Shown here piece after piece: positions 35,216 to 47,570 of a DNA stretch of 64,000 bases (the stretch's first letter is position 1; each line of letters begins with the position of its first letter). Position numbers and translations under genes: made by a program. The stretch is from Caprella mutica. Its lineage: Eukaryota > Arthropoda > Malacostraca > Amphipoda > Caprellidae. A model generated the notes under the pieces. The model saw only the letters and a list, made by a program, of their open reading frames with translations. It had not been told where the DNA came from and searched no databases. The stretch spans positions 372,001 to 436,000 of the forward strand of contig CANNZV010000118.1 of the NCBI GenBank assembly GCA_947561585.1. The letters are read 5' to 3'.

Positions 35216-37106
35216 TCAATTAGGCTCATGGTAGTCATAGAAGCAATTTCTATTCTCATTCAAACACAAATGAATGTTACAGATGGAGCAAGCAAAGTTT
35301 GAACGACGTTTAGTTTCTTTCGTGCTGCACCACTTGCATGAAAGTCTTTTAGCAACATAAAGTGGACGATGCTTCAATGAACAGTTGAACCTCATTTCAT
35401 CTTCTGGATGAACAGCACGTTGTCCGATGGGCTGTACTGTCAATTGAAGGATTCTTGGGCTTGCTCTTTCTCTTAGGCTCCTATCATGTCTGTTTCCACT
35501 CACATATTGCTTACGGTAGTAGCTTGATACATTCAGAATGAAATCTTTCAGTGGCATTGAAACTACATTCATGCTCTTACAATCCCGTCGGTATAACAGC
35601 CAACTATTTACTAAGCAAAGATCCAATGTGTATCCAAAAATTTTTAAATACCAACGTTTAGCCTTTGCAGGGATCTTGTAAAGGTGGACAAGCATGTCAC
35701 TCTTATCGATACCACCCATATGTGAGTTGTACTCTCGAATCACCTTTGGGCATGGAACATCAACTCTTTGTTTAGCGTCCTTGCAGTACCTCGATATTGA
35801 TGACATTGGTTCGATTCCGGCTGCATTGGAGAGCATGGTAACAGCCTTGTTATCTTTCCATTTTAGTGCAAGCACATCATTTGATGATTTGAAGTCCAAT
35901 TTTCCTCTCGGTACATTACGAGACATCATGATCTTGCTATCTGTCAGCAAAGGTTTCCCGATTCGATTTTCTCTAGCAGTACCTGTATAACGGCAACCGA
36001 AGTTTGCCTTCAAGTAGTTCACCAATGAGAGACTAGTGAAGAAATTGTCAGCAAAAACAGTTGTTAAATGCGGCTGTCGTAGAGTCTTCACTAAAGCAGT
36101 GACAACTTTTGATGAGAAATTCATAGATGCTTCATTTTCAGTGAGAGGAGTGGCATGATTTGTGAACGTAGTTTGTCCCTGGTAGAATATAATATCATGT
36201 ATGAATCCATCATCACTTGCCCTACAAAATAATTTATACCCCCATTTGTCAGGCTTATTTTTAATATATTGCCTCAGGTTTCCAGCTGTTTTACCCTTGT
36301 AGGCTACAATCACCTCATCGATGGATTGTTTCGGAGTTTCTGGAACCGTCATGAAAGACATTCGCATTGCTTCTATCAATGGACGCACTTTGTAAATTCT
36401 ATCGACAGATCCACTTGACATTTCATTGTTATTGAAGTGAATCATTCTTCTCAAGAGTCGAAAACGCTTTGAGCTCATGACATTTGCAACTTGAGGTACC
36501 TTTGTGAAAGAGCCCCAATAGTCTTCTAGTGAGGGTAGTGAACAAATACCCATGTACATCAAAATTCCTACAAACTTCAGAATCTCCTCCTCATCTGTCT
36601 TGAACTGGGTATCAATACTTTTCTGTCTTGCATATAAATTAGTCTCAAATGTGATTGTTTTAACCAGCTCTTCATTGAAAAATTTCATGAAATATTCATG
36701 TGGTTTTTGTAAAGCCAATGGTCTTGTATGGATGTAAGTGGAAGACTCGTATGGCTCAATGTCTTCTCTTTTCCATACAGGAACTGCCTGATCAGTAACA
36801 TTCAGTTCAACTTCGACATCTTCATCTTGATTCTGAACAACTAATTTTCCTCTTTTCTTTTCATCTGAAATTGAATAATTCATCTCAATATTAAAAAATA
36901 ACAAATAGTTATTACAAAGAATATGAAGTGGAAGAAATTCGTAAATTAACAATTTACTCACATTTCCTGCGTTTTGGTTGTGGTGTATTTCTCTCTGGTG
37001 TATGGACATTCTCTGGCATATTATCTGGAGGGTCATTGTCTGAGTCATCATTATTATTGTTGATTATATCAATAACATCATCAATTTCAAAATCTGGGTC
37101 GAGCAT
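35216..37106 (-). CDS. piggyBac transposase (two coding exons)
   Basis: Cut-and-paste transposase acting in the nucleus at TTAA sites. I propose exon 37106-36962 and exon 36864-35216 around a 97-bp intron with GTGAGT donor and TTTCAG acceptor, giving about 597 residues. The N-terminal exon is very acidic (runs of D/E, MLDPDFEIDDVIDII), as usual for the family. The DDD triad is present: QSIDEVIVAYKG (D ~231), TVFADNFFTS (D ~321) and GGIDKSD (D ~435). The C-terminus has the Cys-rich finger (CKWCSTKE, FACSICNIHLCL). Without splicing the frame is open for 611 codons from 37051, but the first ~55 residues then translate intron. The acidic frame stays open upstream of 37106 to a possible acceptor at about 37229, so a further 5' exon is possible. 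No stops or frameshifts seen. Confidence 0.93.
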
Positions 37107-37507
37107 ATCATCATCATCATCTTCATCTAATTCTGCTTCGCTATCTTCAGCAGTCAGTGGGATAATACACGAGAAATCCTGGTTATTGCGCTTTGGTTTT
37201 GAATAAAATGATCTTGTATTAAACTGTTGGATAGAAATTGAAATAATGGATATTAGCTATGTCAATTATATGAGAAAGAGTAGGGGTAATAATTCAATTA
37301 ATTCATGACTCATAGCTAAACTGTGTGATCGTTTTATAAGATACAAATAGTTTCATGAGTTTTTAATCCCTATTCATTACGAAAAATATGATATGATGCT
37401 TTCATCATAGTTTTTGCATATAACCAGGTACATCACTCATCATTTTATGCTATTATTATATAAAATTAATTAAATATCAAAACAATAGGGTTATCATTAT
37501 TTGAGCC

Positions 37508-37616
37508 AAGTGATCATATATGATCACCTGCAATAATACTAATATCCGGCCAGTTGTCCATATATGGTGCCTTGACGAAACCGATGACTCGATCAAGGGA
37601 CCATATATGATCACCT
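37508..37616. promoter_or_regulatory. Subterminal palindromes of piggyBac, right end
   Basis: The same motif occurs at 37508-37528 and, with a few changes, at 37597-37616 (GGGACCATATATGATCACC) and 37558-37571. They lie between the transposase gene start and the right tip, so they could also affect its promoter. The related elements at 20.5 kb, 22.5 kb and 51.2-51.7 kb keep the motif. Confidence 0.55.
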
Positions 37617-38005
37617 CAATTTTTCAATGGCAGTTTTTCAATAATACGGATTATCACATAGGTATAATCACTCATAAATGTGGTATAGGCTATAAAAAAG
37701 ATATTTCATTGGATATGAAATACTCACATTCATTTTGGAGCTGTTACACATCAATAGTATCAGAGCAGATCACGCGCTACACCACCCACACTCACGCACA
37801 GTTCCGTACTGACAATTTAAGTCCAGCTCACTCTATACCCGTGCCATTTCTAGCCAATTGTGAGGTATCACGTGATAGCCCTGAGTTCTGTGATTGGTTG
37901 GATGCATGTGTCTGACTTGTGAGCAACATATACTGACCGCTGAGACGGTTTTTTTGGCGCAAATTTAAGGGGCCATATATGAGCACTTGCCCGGTAAAGG
38001 GTTAA

Positions 38006-39604
38006 CTCTCTCTCAGTATAGGTGAGTGATTAATATGTAGATACTTAAACTTCTATAATTATTTTGCTACATTTAACAAACCGCAATTTTATGGTCTATG
38101 AAATGCTTTTGGTAGTAGGGTACTAAGTTCCAAGTTATTGGTTGGACAATTTCGGACCCGTCATGGAAAAGAAAAAAGTATCATTAATATTTAACTTCTA
38201 TTCTAAATGGTATCATGGTTACCAATTGGCATAAAAGTTAAATAATGATTATTATATAAAGATTTTCACGTGTTCGAAAATAGGAACCGTGCAATGACAC
38301 GGAACTAACCCTAAAATAGGACATGTGGAATTTCTGAACCAATTGCTTCTAATAACCTCATCTGGATTATAATTTTGATGTTTTTTTAGTTACCGTGAAA
38401 TAAACACAAAAAATTGTCTCCGCTTTCTATGTCTACGAACGGTTCTTATTTCGAAACATGACTCGAAATAAGTACCACTTTTACTTAAGTGAGTTGTACT
38501 AAAGGCGAGGCTTGCCTGTACTGACCTACGTACTGTATTCAAATACCTGAAAGTATCAGGACCCCTCCAGTAATAAGTTTTCTATAACCCATTAGGTTTA
38601 TATATTTAATTAAAACTAAATATTGTTTATTTATTGAGAATTACATTAACTGTTTTCATATTTGCAATAATTATGTGTGTGTGTTTTGTGATATTATGAA
38701 TGTTGTAGGAATGTGTGTTTTTCAGTAATATATATTAAATACAAATTGATGAAAGAAATGTCAAAGGTAAAGGAACATATAAATAAGTAATATGTACCGC
38801 CTTTGAATTTGATTACTTTATTATATCATAACTAATTGGAAGAGACTTATTATAAAAAAAATTGGTTTGTAGTGGATGCATGGTTCTAGACAGGATTTTA
38901 TAAATGAAGAGCGTGGAAAGAATCGTTCCATTCACCGAAAGACAAGTTCCAGGGGAGCTATATATTTAGATAAAACTGTAGGGGCACTCTTCCGTCCCGT
39001 AACACTGCCATGCAGTGGTTGATGATATTGCAGATACACATTACACAGCGGCAAGCCTCAACAGTGACAACACACGCATACAAGTTCCAATGCGTTGAGC
39101 CTCGCAATATCTTGTGTAACATACAATAGCTCAACGGATATATTCGTTATAATTATGTTGCCACTTTCAACATTAATTTATTTTTACTCTACTAACCTAA
39201 CCCTCGAATTTTTGTTCACTGACATATTAGCTGGATCGAGCGAGCCAACTTCCAATAAATCTATGAAATCTTAGTGGAATGACTTTTTGATTATTTGTTT
39301 TAAATCCTTTATTTGATATTCACACATTCATTGGTAAATACAAGAGCTTTTTTTCCAATAAAAATAAAATGACAAGCTAAGTTAAATGCAAAAGATTTTC
39401 AGCTATTACTATTAGTCACTCTGTCCGGAGCTTGATGTGTGCAATAATTTGACACATCTCACTAACTCGTTAATGGCTTTAAATATTTGCTTTTAGTGAG
39501 ATATACATCCTTATGTACTCAAACACGGTATTACATCTTATGCCTCGAGAGCGCACTGAATTACGACTGCTAAATATCAATAAATGTTATCATATGAATA
39601 TACT
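38006..39604. other. Intergenic stretch with short repeat relics
   Basis: No gene is recognised. 38425-38530 resembles 9715-9830 (R3 family). 38336-38395 (CCAATTGCTTCTAATAACCT) resembles the interior of the foldback-like element at 40430-40490 and is probably a fragment of that family. Confidence 0.5.
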
Positions 39605-40900
39605 GGGTCTAGGACATTAATTCGTCCACGAATTGCTTTATTTTCTATTTTAAAGTGTATATGTGTTATATTTCATAACATTTTTCGCTATTATATTAAT
39701 AGCCAGTTATTATTATAGTGAATTATTCCCAACCATTTCATATGAACACATACGAAAATGTTTACCTATCGATTGCAGTTATTAAATTAGACATGATGAA
39801 CGGTTTAACTGTATCTTTAAGTTATTTACCTCTTTTAATATTTTGCATTAATTAATGAGTTATGAGTATTTAAAATATGAAACTGTAATAACAGTGTACT
39901 AACAAGACTAATTATTGTTCGGAAAGGTAAGAAAGAGAATGAAATAATTATAATCGAGGTAAATATTAATGATATATATGGTTTTATTATGAGTTCCAAA
40001 ATATGGAAAAGGTCAGATAGCGTGGACATATTTACGTTTAAATAAATAAAGGGAACACTAAAAAGTACCAATATCTACCTAATTCTTTTATAACATATTT
40101 ATTAACAATCACTTTGTTAGTCTCCGCATGATGTGTATACATACTGTATATCTCACAAATTGATCACATCACAGTTTCCTAATTTTCTATCATTTTCAAA
40201 TCTTACATATTTGTAGTCGAATACACAGACCAAATTTAAAATATCTACAAGCATTACAAATTTACAATTACTATCGTTAATTTTGGAAATAATAAAAAAT
40301 AGTAAATTGTCATAAAATCATTAGGTACGGATGCACTTTTCTTCGACTGTTGCACGGAACACTCAAGTACAATGTATGTATTTTATTTAATCACTGTTAA
40401 AAATAATGTGTCATGAAAAACTAATTATGTACCAATATTGCTTCTAATAACCTAATCTGAGTAATAATATTGGTATTTATTGTAGTTATTGTTATTATGT
40501 TATTTTCAATGTTCATATACTCTAATAAATTCGAGAAATGCCTCGTTATTAATACAGATTTTTTAGACCAATGTGAAATAAAAGCGATTCCTGCCTGCAT
40601 ATCATTAAATAAAGTATTCAGTTTTATTATTTCACTGTTGCCGGCCAGCAGGAGCATGAGAAGAAGACTGTAATAATAATTAAGGCAAATACCGTAAATT
40701 TCTAATTGCCATAAAAAAAGGGTGTTTTCTACTTTCATATTGCAAAATATATATAAATAATGCTCAATATAAAATTGATACACAATACAAATATAATACA
40801 AAATAAAGCATTTCGTGGACGAAATGTCCCCGTTGGACGAAATGTCCGTGGACGAAATGTCCGTGGAGAAATTGTCCGTGGACGAAATGTCCGTGCACGG
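39605..40900 (+). mobile_element. Foldback-like element FB-1, copy A (15-bp GTGGACGAAATGTCC arms)
   Basis: The left end GGGTCTAGGACATTAATTCG and the following GTCCACGAATTGCTTTATTT are repeated, inverted, at the right side (AAATAAAGCATTTCGTGGAC). The right arm (40807-40900) then continues as five to six tandem units of GTGGACGAAATGTCC, a 15-bp near-palindrome. The left arm has only about one unit. The interior resembles that of copy B at 56507-57569 in inverted orientation; for example both contain GGCCGGCA followed by an AGTRAAATAAT block. No transposase is recognised. No exact target duplication: GAATATACT and GAATATGTT flank it. Confidence 0.75.
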
Positions 40901-41722
40901 AATATGTTACAATTTACCACCTTTGTTCTTGTCTAATCGTGTGTATTCATGTGGAAAAATAAAGTTATGAAAATACAGCTTCAAATCGAATAAAAATTGA
41001 AGTTGTCATTATTTTGCAATGAGAACTTTCTCAGCCAATCAAGTTGCTAGGTTACTAAGGTTAGTAGTAGCAGTAGTAGTAGTACGATATATTTTTCTTG
41101 ATCGATCAAGAGTTAAGAACTTTGTACTCATTAAATGTACGTTACTACTCTATTTATTTACATGATGATTAAAGTACTTAAATACTCTTCTTAAATACTT
41201 CAAACTTAAGTACTATAAAAGGTATTTGAACACTCTCTAATCACTGGTCAATTTGAGTACTTAAGCAGTCTTTTCAAGTACAACAGAAGTACTTAAGTAA
41301 GTACTCAGGTACTGCCAATATCTGAATTTAGTGCACACTATTAGTGTAACAGTACGGTATTATTTTGATGCTATTAAATATCATAGTATTTTAAATAGTT
41401 ATACCATATTTATACAGTACATATTTATTAATGCACATATGTAAGTTGCAATTGTGTACCAATAATAATTAATAAATTTTATGTGAAGCTCATTGAAAGT
41501 TGTATCTAATCCTTGAATAATCAATTTCAGTCATATTAGGCATATTTAGAACTGCTTATTATTATTTAATTCATAGACCATATTTAATTAATAATATTTT
41601 TTCAAACCATAAATGAATAATTACCGCAAATCATCAGTCTTTAATAAGATAAATAGAAAATTATATAAATAATATCTATTATATTGAAAAATTGATCGAC
41701 AAGTGTATTAAATAGGATTTTA
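40901..41722. other. AT-rich spacer
   Basis: No gene. A short AGT-rich microsatellite occurs at 41062-41083. Several AAGTACTT motifs lie at 41170-41310, as at 9440-9530; their meaning is unknown. Confidence 0.5.
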
Positions 41723-41730
41723 ATAATGAC

Positions 41731-41908
41731 TAGGGTTGTGACAATATGAGTTTAAAATTATAGATATCTAAAATATTATAGACGGTGACAATTAAAGAGT
41801 ACTGAATGCTCTAAACCAGCGGTATATAGTATTAGACACCATTTCGGATTGTTTCGTCCATAATATTTTCGGGATCTATGATTTTAAGCGCATCATGTCA
41901 CAACCCAA
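41731..41908. mobile_element. hAT-type MITE, 178 bp
   Basis: The ends are TAGGGTTGTGACA and, inverted, TTGGGTTGTGACA. They are flanked by the exact 8-bp repeat ATAATGAC (41723-41730 and 41909-41916). The start agrees with the hAT consensus YARNG and 8 bp is the hAT duplication length. The interior has imperfect inverted similarity beyond the tips. Non-coding and non-autonomous. Confidence 0.85.
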
Positions 41909-41916
41909 ATAATGAC

Positions 41917-44900
41917 CATTGACCATCGAGAGGTATATTTTCACCTCATTATAAAATGCTCATTTCTATAAAGGGAATTAAGGAGTATTTCAAAGCATCA
42001 CAATAAAATATGATATAAATATAGAGTTAGAATGACTTCAATCAGATTGAAAATTTCCTAAAAGATTTTTTTTTGAATGAAAATCAATTATATTTTCTGT
42101 GACGCTTAAAACCAAGGAACATTGAAGAATTTTTTTCAAGTAAGTTATCATACAATAATAACCCAATTAAATATTTATCGAAATTTCGAATTCCATATCT
42201 ATTGGTGACTATATGAATATCAAATTTTTTCGCTTCAATATAATTATTTTTTCAATCAAATATAATTTTGAATACATACAATGAAAACTAAAGTAGGCCA
42301 ATCTTTATTAACCTATTATGTGAAATGAGAATAATTTGCAATATTAGAATGAATATGAAATTGATTACTTGTGAATGGTTTAAGTGAGATTGGTTGTTAT
42401 ACATATGTTGTGAAAAAAGAATTATATCACGAAATAATTAGTAGAATTGTAATTTTTTGGGAATTTTTTTTTATGTTTCTACCTGAACAAAGTTTATTTG
42501 GACTATAAATTGCCAGAAAATTATTAATTCTATCTTTTGTTCAATCAGACAATAAAAATATCTTGTAAATGGTCATCAACATTCTACACTTTACCTCAGT
42601 TCAACAAAAAGGATTAGTCTAATAGTAATGTCGCAATGCAGTGAGCTGTCTGTCAGATACTCAGGGGATATATAAAACTTAATGAGTGACAGTGGAACAG
42701 TTAGAACTCAGAAGCATTATAGCAAAGAAACATAAAAACAGTTTTGAGAGTAGTGAATTGAACGAATTTAGGCTAGAATAAACTTTCAAACTTACTTAAG
42801 GAAGATTTGTACTTACAATGGAATTGTTGAATTCCAAAGATGTTCTTTTGAGACTGACAAAATGGAGAGATACGGGTTGTGTACTTCAATCGATTCGTGT
42901 TTGAAGGAAATTCTCAGAACTACTCGGTGTCTGTCATGCAGGGTCTTCAAGGAAATATGTAATTGTTATAAATAAAGCAGCTTGCAGATCAGATCAACAT
43001 AAAAGAAGATAAATATAAAGTCAATTTGAATTTGTGTATGATATAAAACAAACTTAATATGTTATCAATTCAACTACAGAAAACTGTTCTGCTATATATA
43101 AAAAAAAATATGGACAGTTGACTATAGTGGCAATATTCCTCTTTTAAAGATAGAGCATAACTTACTCCAACTGTTCCATGCCTTGTAAATTTATGTTCTC
43201 ACAGTGCAGCAAAAGTTACAACAAAAGTTTGAGTTAATTAGGAACTCCAAAGAACAATGCCCTATGTAAAATGTGGTGCAAAACACTATTATGGGCCTTA
43301 ATCAAATGATTACTTGAGAAAATTGTTCAATTTTTAAATTTACCTATATCTATTCTTTGTCCATTACTTTAGATTACTTTTCAGTGATTTAATACTTCAA
43401 TTTGCATAGGTATACATAGTTTCAGTGACTTTTCTACAAGAGTGAATAATAAAATTCACCCATTGTTATTAATTATGCTGTTATGCTGTTTAATTATGCT
43501 GTTATTATCGAATGCGTTTATGAAAGATCATTTTGTACGTACGATGGTAAATAATAGTTGAAATTTATTGAACTTGATCTTAAATATAAACTGTAATTCA
43601 CCAATTCATATATTTATAGCTGTTTTATACTAGAACTATGACATATTGTTTCTATATTGTATAAATGATTAATCCTTTATTATGTTACTAGTTTAATCCA
43701 TCTAATGAAAGCCTTAAATTCCACTCACAAAAACTATATAATACTTGTTTAGTCAAAATCAGTTTATTGCTGCATCGTTTATTTAATTGGTAATACATAT
43801 TAACTGAATGACATCATTTGAACAATTCTGTGCCATATTTGTCTATTGATAGTTATAATGTATAATAGTATATCGCTAGTTTTAATCATCTACCATAACT
43901 CTATAGTTCAATAATTAACTAGTTTATTTATACCGAGTATATATTATATATATTATGTTACATTTATATAAGGTTAATTAAATGTCACAATCACGAAAGG
44001 AATAGTTGACTGTAATTTAATTTTAACTGGGTAAATCTTCTACGTCAAAGTCTTTTGTAATGAAACATTAATTTCAGGAATTTTGCTTAGAGCTACTTAC
44101 CCAGTTAAAATTCGGTGCAGGATAGGGGCAGCAGACAAGGCGCGCAGGGCCCGTCATCACGGCAGGCAGAAGGCCGCGACAGATAATTTTTGTCCGCTTT
44201 TGGGGACCTCATTCTACGTCCCCCCACTGCACTGAACTACACTGGGGCGCTACCCTAAACTGCTGACACGCGCATCCTAACTACTAATGCGCGACCGCGT
44301 AGCGTACGTCCCAAGCAACCATGACACATTGTGCCAACATGTGCACTAGATGGGTAGATGGGCAAGAGATTGCAGACTGAAAAGTAGCCTAGAAATTATA
44401 TGGGGATAATGTGGTTTTCCATTCTCATGGAGTTGTTACCTTGTGAGAAGGTTGGTTCAATATTGCAAATCCATCCCATTGAATTGTCATATTGGCCCAA
44501 CATGATTACTGTATAGCCTATCAACATTATATGGCGGAAGCTTTATTAACATATTGGAAAGACTATTTCCTGGAATAGGAAAGAATCAATCAATCGTAAT
44601 TTATAAAATGTCTTCAAATTAATATTAAATTATTAATCGGTCAGCAAAACTATTTTTTTAATACTAAGTTTAAGTGACTAGACGAAGATGATCACATGAA
44701 CGATAAAGAGTTAAAGTTTTAGTTTCAAGGTTTGAAATTTATAGTTTTTAAAGAACACAATTTTAATATAAAATATAGGTAAATAAGCTTTATGAATGTG
44801 TAAAATGATGACGAAGGGTGAGTGGCACTGAGTGATTTTATAGCGTGGTTGCCAGATGCTAGTTTCTATGAAGCTTGGCTATTTTTTTAATTAGCTACTG

Positions 44901-45076
44901 TTAGCTAATTGTGACCATCTTAATACATTTTCAAAATATTTATACGATAAATTACGAATAGAGGATAATGTGCAATCCTAAACTGAACAATTGAACTTAT
45001 TTGTTTCCGGTAAGAGCCTGCTTTGTATTTTGGTTATACATAGTGAAATTTTACCATTCAGGTAGTTTGTCTGTGC
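41917..45076. other. Intergenic stretch with a TATA-like site and a GC-rich island
   Basis: No certain gene. GATATATAAAAC at 42669-42680 is a good TATA-type motif. An ATG at 42820 downstream opens only 28 codons. An inverted pair ATTTTAACTGGGTAA / TTACCCAGTTAAAAT lies at 44019-44033 and 44097-44111. From about 44110 to 44330 the DNA is distinctly GC-rich (CGCGCAGGGCCCGTC, GCGCGACCGCGTAGCG), unlike everything around it. The origin of this island is unknown. Confidence 0.4.
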
Positions 45077-45169
45077 TTTTCGTTGGAAGAGGTATTAGTG
45101 TTTTAATTCCCTTAATTAATTAAGAAAATTCTTCAAAACTGCACTCTGTGGCCTATTTAAAGTTATAAA

Positions 45170-45844
45170 ATGGTGAGTTGAAGTTCTTAAAATATACTTA
45201 TAGATATTTTAAAGTTATATTATTTAGAGTATTCGATATAGTTATTGCCTGCTTCTATAGGTGCAGTACCTAATTAGGTACCGAGCTGAATAATATTCTC
45301 TTTAGCCTATGGCTAAATATGTGTACCTAGGGTAATTTTCGAGTTATCAACTAATCTTAGGTGTCACTTTTTCTCGATCTTGATAGAAATAAATACTATA
45401 GCTATCTGAAAATTAAATGATAATAATTTTTCAAACTTGATCGGAAACGTGAAAACGTCCGATAACTCGGAACTTACCATGAAATATTAATTTAAATTTC
45501 ACTTTAAATATAATAATTTAAATTTAAAATGCGATATTCGATTTCTGAAAGTATATAATTCCACTATCTAGGTATGTGGGCACCTATTATTTAATTTTAA
45601 AATAGTTACAGAGATAACCTATTAGTTACAACAAATTTGGATACACGTACTCTTGTTCATTTCTGATAATTACAAAATTTGCTTGCAAATTAAGTAAATA
45701 TTTAAATATAGGTAATTAATGTAACTGTAATAAATACAGCTACTGAACTCTGCAAGTGATATTGAGAATTGATTAAGTAATTAATATTTTCTTTTTCAGG
45801 GTAGTGGTCATTACCATCGCCATAAGAAAAGCATCAAATTTTGA
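45170..45844 (+). CDS. Candidate two-exon micro-gene encoding a 15-residue peptide
   Basis: ATG at 45170-45172 is followed at once by a strong donor GTGAGTTG. A strong acceptor (TATTTTCTTTTTCAG, ending 45799) leads to 45800-45844, which encodes the rest of MGSGHYHRHKKSIKF and a TGA. The intron would be 627 bp. Splitting directly after the ATG is common in insect ribosomal protein genes. A pyrimidine run GCTTTTCG at about 45076-45083 could be a TCT-type start. AATAAA occurs at 46221-46226, giving a transcript of about 0.5 kb after splicing. I do not recognise the His/Lys-rich peptide. It could be a real micropeptide, the short ORF of a non-coding RNA host gene, or chance. Confidence 0.35.
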
Positions 45845-46384
45845 GAGGTATAGACAAGGCAGGTACTGCAATAACGGAAGGAAAAATAGGCGCAATAGAA
45901 TGTGGACGAACCTATAGACAAGGATGTAAATTATTAGACCTCTCACTAAATTATTGTATGCTTGTCTTTCTTAGCTACGTAATTCGATTGAGTCGATTTC
46001 CATAGATTATAAATTTTGTTTTGATCTCAGGGTTATAGTCAGCGTTTTATTATAGTCATGTTAGTTGTAATATCATATATAACTATTCTATACTATATTA
46101 TAATCACTCTTTATACTTATGATATAAAGCTAAATGTATTGTTTAATGTTACTGTTGAATCACCTTTTTAATGGATAGGTTTTTTAAGTTCGTTCTACTC
46201 TTCTGTTGTAACGATCTACGAATAAATAAATGAAAATTTAGAAGATGATTTTTATTTGTCTTAATCATTATGATATTCATTTTATTAATAACAATGCTCT
46301 ATTATTAATCTATTCATGGCTTCAAAAGTAATTTATTAAACCTTATGATTTATTTATTGCGACCAAATGGGTCCAATATGGCAG

Positions 46385-46760
46385 TGCCATATTACTATTA
46401 TTTAGCACATGGAAACCACCTAGTACCAAAGTAATATCAATATTGGTTGCCAGTGCTTTTTCGACCCTGGCCCCATCATCCTCGGCATCATCTTATACCA
46501 AGATGGTTTCAACATTAGTAGCCCATGCTGTCACCATCTGGGCCCAGTTTGTAAATGACCACACAGTACCAATGTGGTATTTCCATATGTCATATGGAAA
46601 CCACCTAGTACCAAGTTGATTTTAATACAGCTTGCCAGTTCTTTTACGACCTTGGCCCCATCAACCGCGACAACATCTTGGGCCAAGATGGTTTCAACAT
46701 TAGTAGCCCATGCTGTCACCACGTTGGCGCATTTTGCAAATAACCACACAGTACCAATAT
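46385..46760. repeat. Direct duplication, about 185-bp unit, two copies
   Basis: GGAAACCACCTAGTACCAA occurs at 46411 and 46596, and GATGGTTTCAACATTAGTAG plus CCCATGCTGTCACCA occurs in both copies at the same spacing. The copies differ at many sites and by small indels. The open frame on the minus strand at 46531-46905 spans part of the duplication; since it does not continue through the second copy I do not regard it as a gene. Confidence 0.75.
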
Positions 46761-47097
46761 GATTTGTCATCAGATTACGGGCTTGAATGGGACCCAATGC
46801 CCACATTGGCCCCATTAACTGTGGTTGCTTGGGGTAACCACGCATGAAACAGTAGAGAAAAAATACTCTTATGGCAGATATTGACTGCGCTGAATATGAA
46901 CGCACATATTCATACTATAAAATATGACGCGTTTAACGCATATATACTTTACATTGTGAATGTGACGTTATTCGGCAGCAATCTTCCAGTCAATATCTAC
47001 CATGAGGGTAAAAAATGATCATGATATCTAAATTGCTAGTTGAATTAATGTGATTGACGTTTCGAGTTAGGGAAAAAATTATTTAGTAGGGGTTAAA
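46761..47097. other. Short spacer
   Basis: I see nothing recognisable between the 185-bp duplication and the R1 repeat copy. Confidence 0.5.
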
Positions 47098-47570
47098 TGT
47101 CTGTTTCAGGACAAAAAGGCCATGTGGTTTAGCTACATCAAAAAGAAATTAAATAGAAGGGACTGGAAGAATCAGTCAGAAAGAAAAGTGGCTCTATAAA
47201 CAATGTCACCTGCCACCCGTCAGTGACAATACTAATGAATGGAAAAAAAGCTTCTCCGTGAATGCTGTCACTTACCAAGGATTGTGACGAAAAGAGTCAC
47301 AAGCACCTGTGGCGATGGTGGATGGAAGAAGGAGATGAAGCCTACGAGCCTACCTCACACAATATATCTATAGGAAAATGAAGAGGTGATGGGAAATGAA
47401 GCCTTCCTAATACAAAAATCTAAGACCACGCTATTGATGAATGTAACCTTGTGCTATTCTCCAAAACTGCAAGTAGCGTTAAAAAATAAACAAGGTAAAA
47501 TAATACATTCCCAATTACAACAGTTCGGGGCTGAAGGGACACCATCCCCTTTTCCATTTACGATATAATA
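47098..47570 (+). repeat. Dispersed repeat family R1, copy 2
   Basis: It follows copies 1 and 3 through CTGTTTC, GGACTGGAAGAATCAGTCAG, TCCGTGAATGC and further with copy 3 through GACGAAAAGAG, CACAAGCACC, CTCCAAAACTGCAAGTA and TTCGGGGC...CCCCTTTTCCATT. The long co-linear match with copy 3 defines a family at least 470 bp long. No conserved reading frame. Confidence 0.65.

Larger units (their letters stand above)
34618..38001 (-). mobile_element. piggyBac transposon, apparently intact
   Basis: Both ends are bordered by TTAA (34614-34617 and 38002-38005), the piggyBac target site. The 13-bp inverted repeat CCCTTTACCGGGC is identical at both ends. Length is 3384 bp. Subterminal regions carry repeated palindromes of the type AAGTGATCATATATGATCACTT (positions in the separate entries). 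One transposase gene with an intact frame lies on the minus strand. A solo 3' end of the same family lies at 51047-51738 and a diverged relative at 20226-22700. This is the best candidate in the window for a recently active element. Confidence 0.95.

Noticed and set aside
37520..37915. Plus-strand 131-codon frame in the piggyBac right end
   Set aside because: Lies over subterminal palindromes and is not kept open in the homologous fragment at 51047-51738.
42669..42905. Gene start: TATATAAAA followed by an ATG at 42820
   Set aside because: The frame closes after 28 codons and no convincing splice donor continues it; kept only as a remark in the spacer entry.
46531..46905. 124-codon minus-strand frame
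   Set aside because: Partly within a diverged direct duplication; the second copy does not keep the frame and no domain is recognisable.
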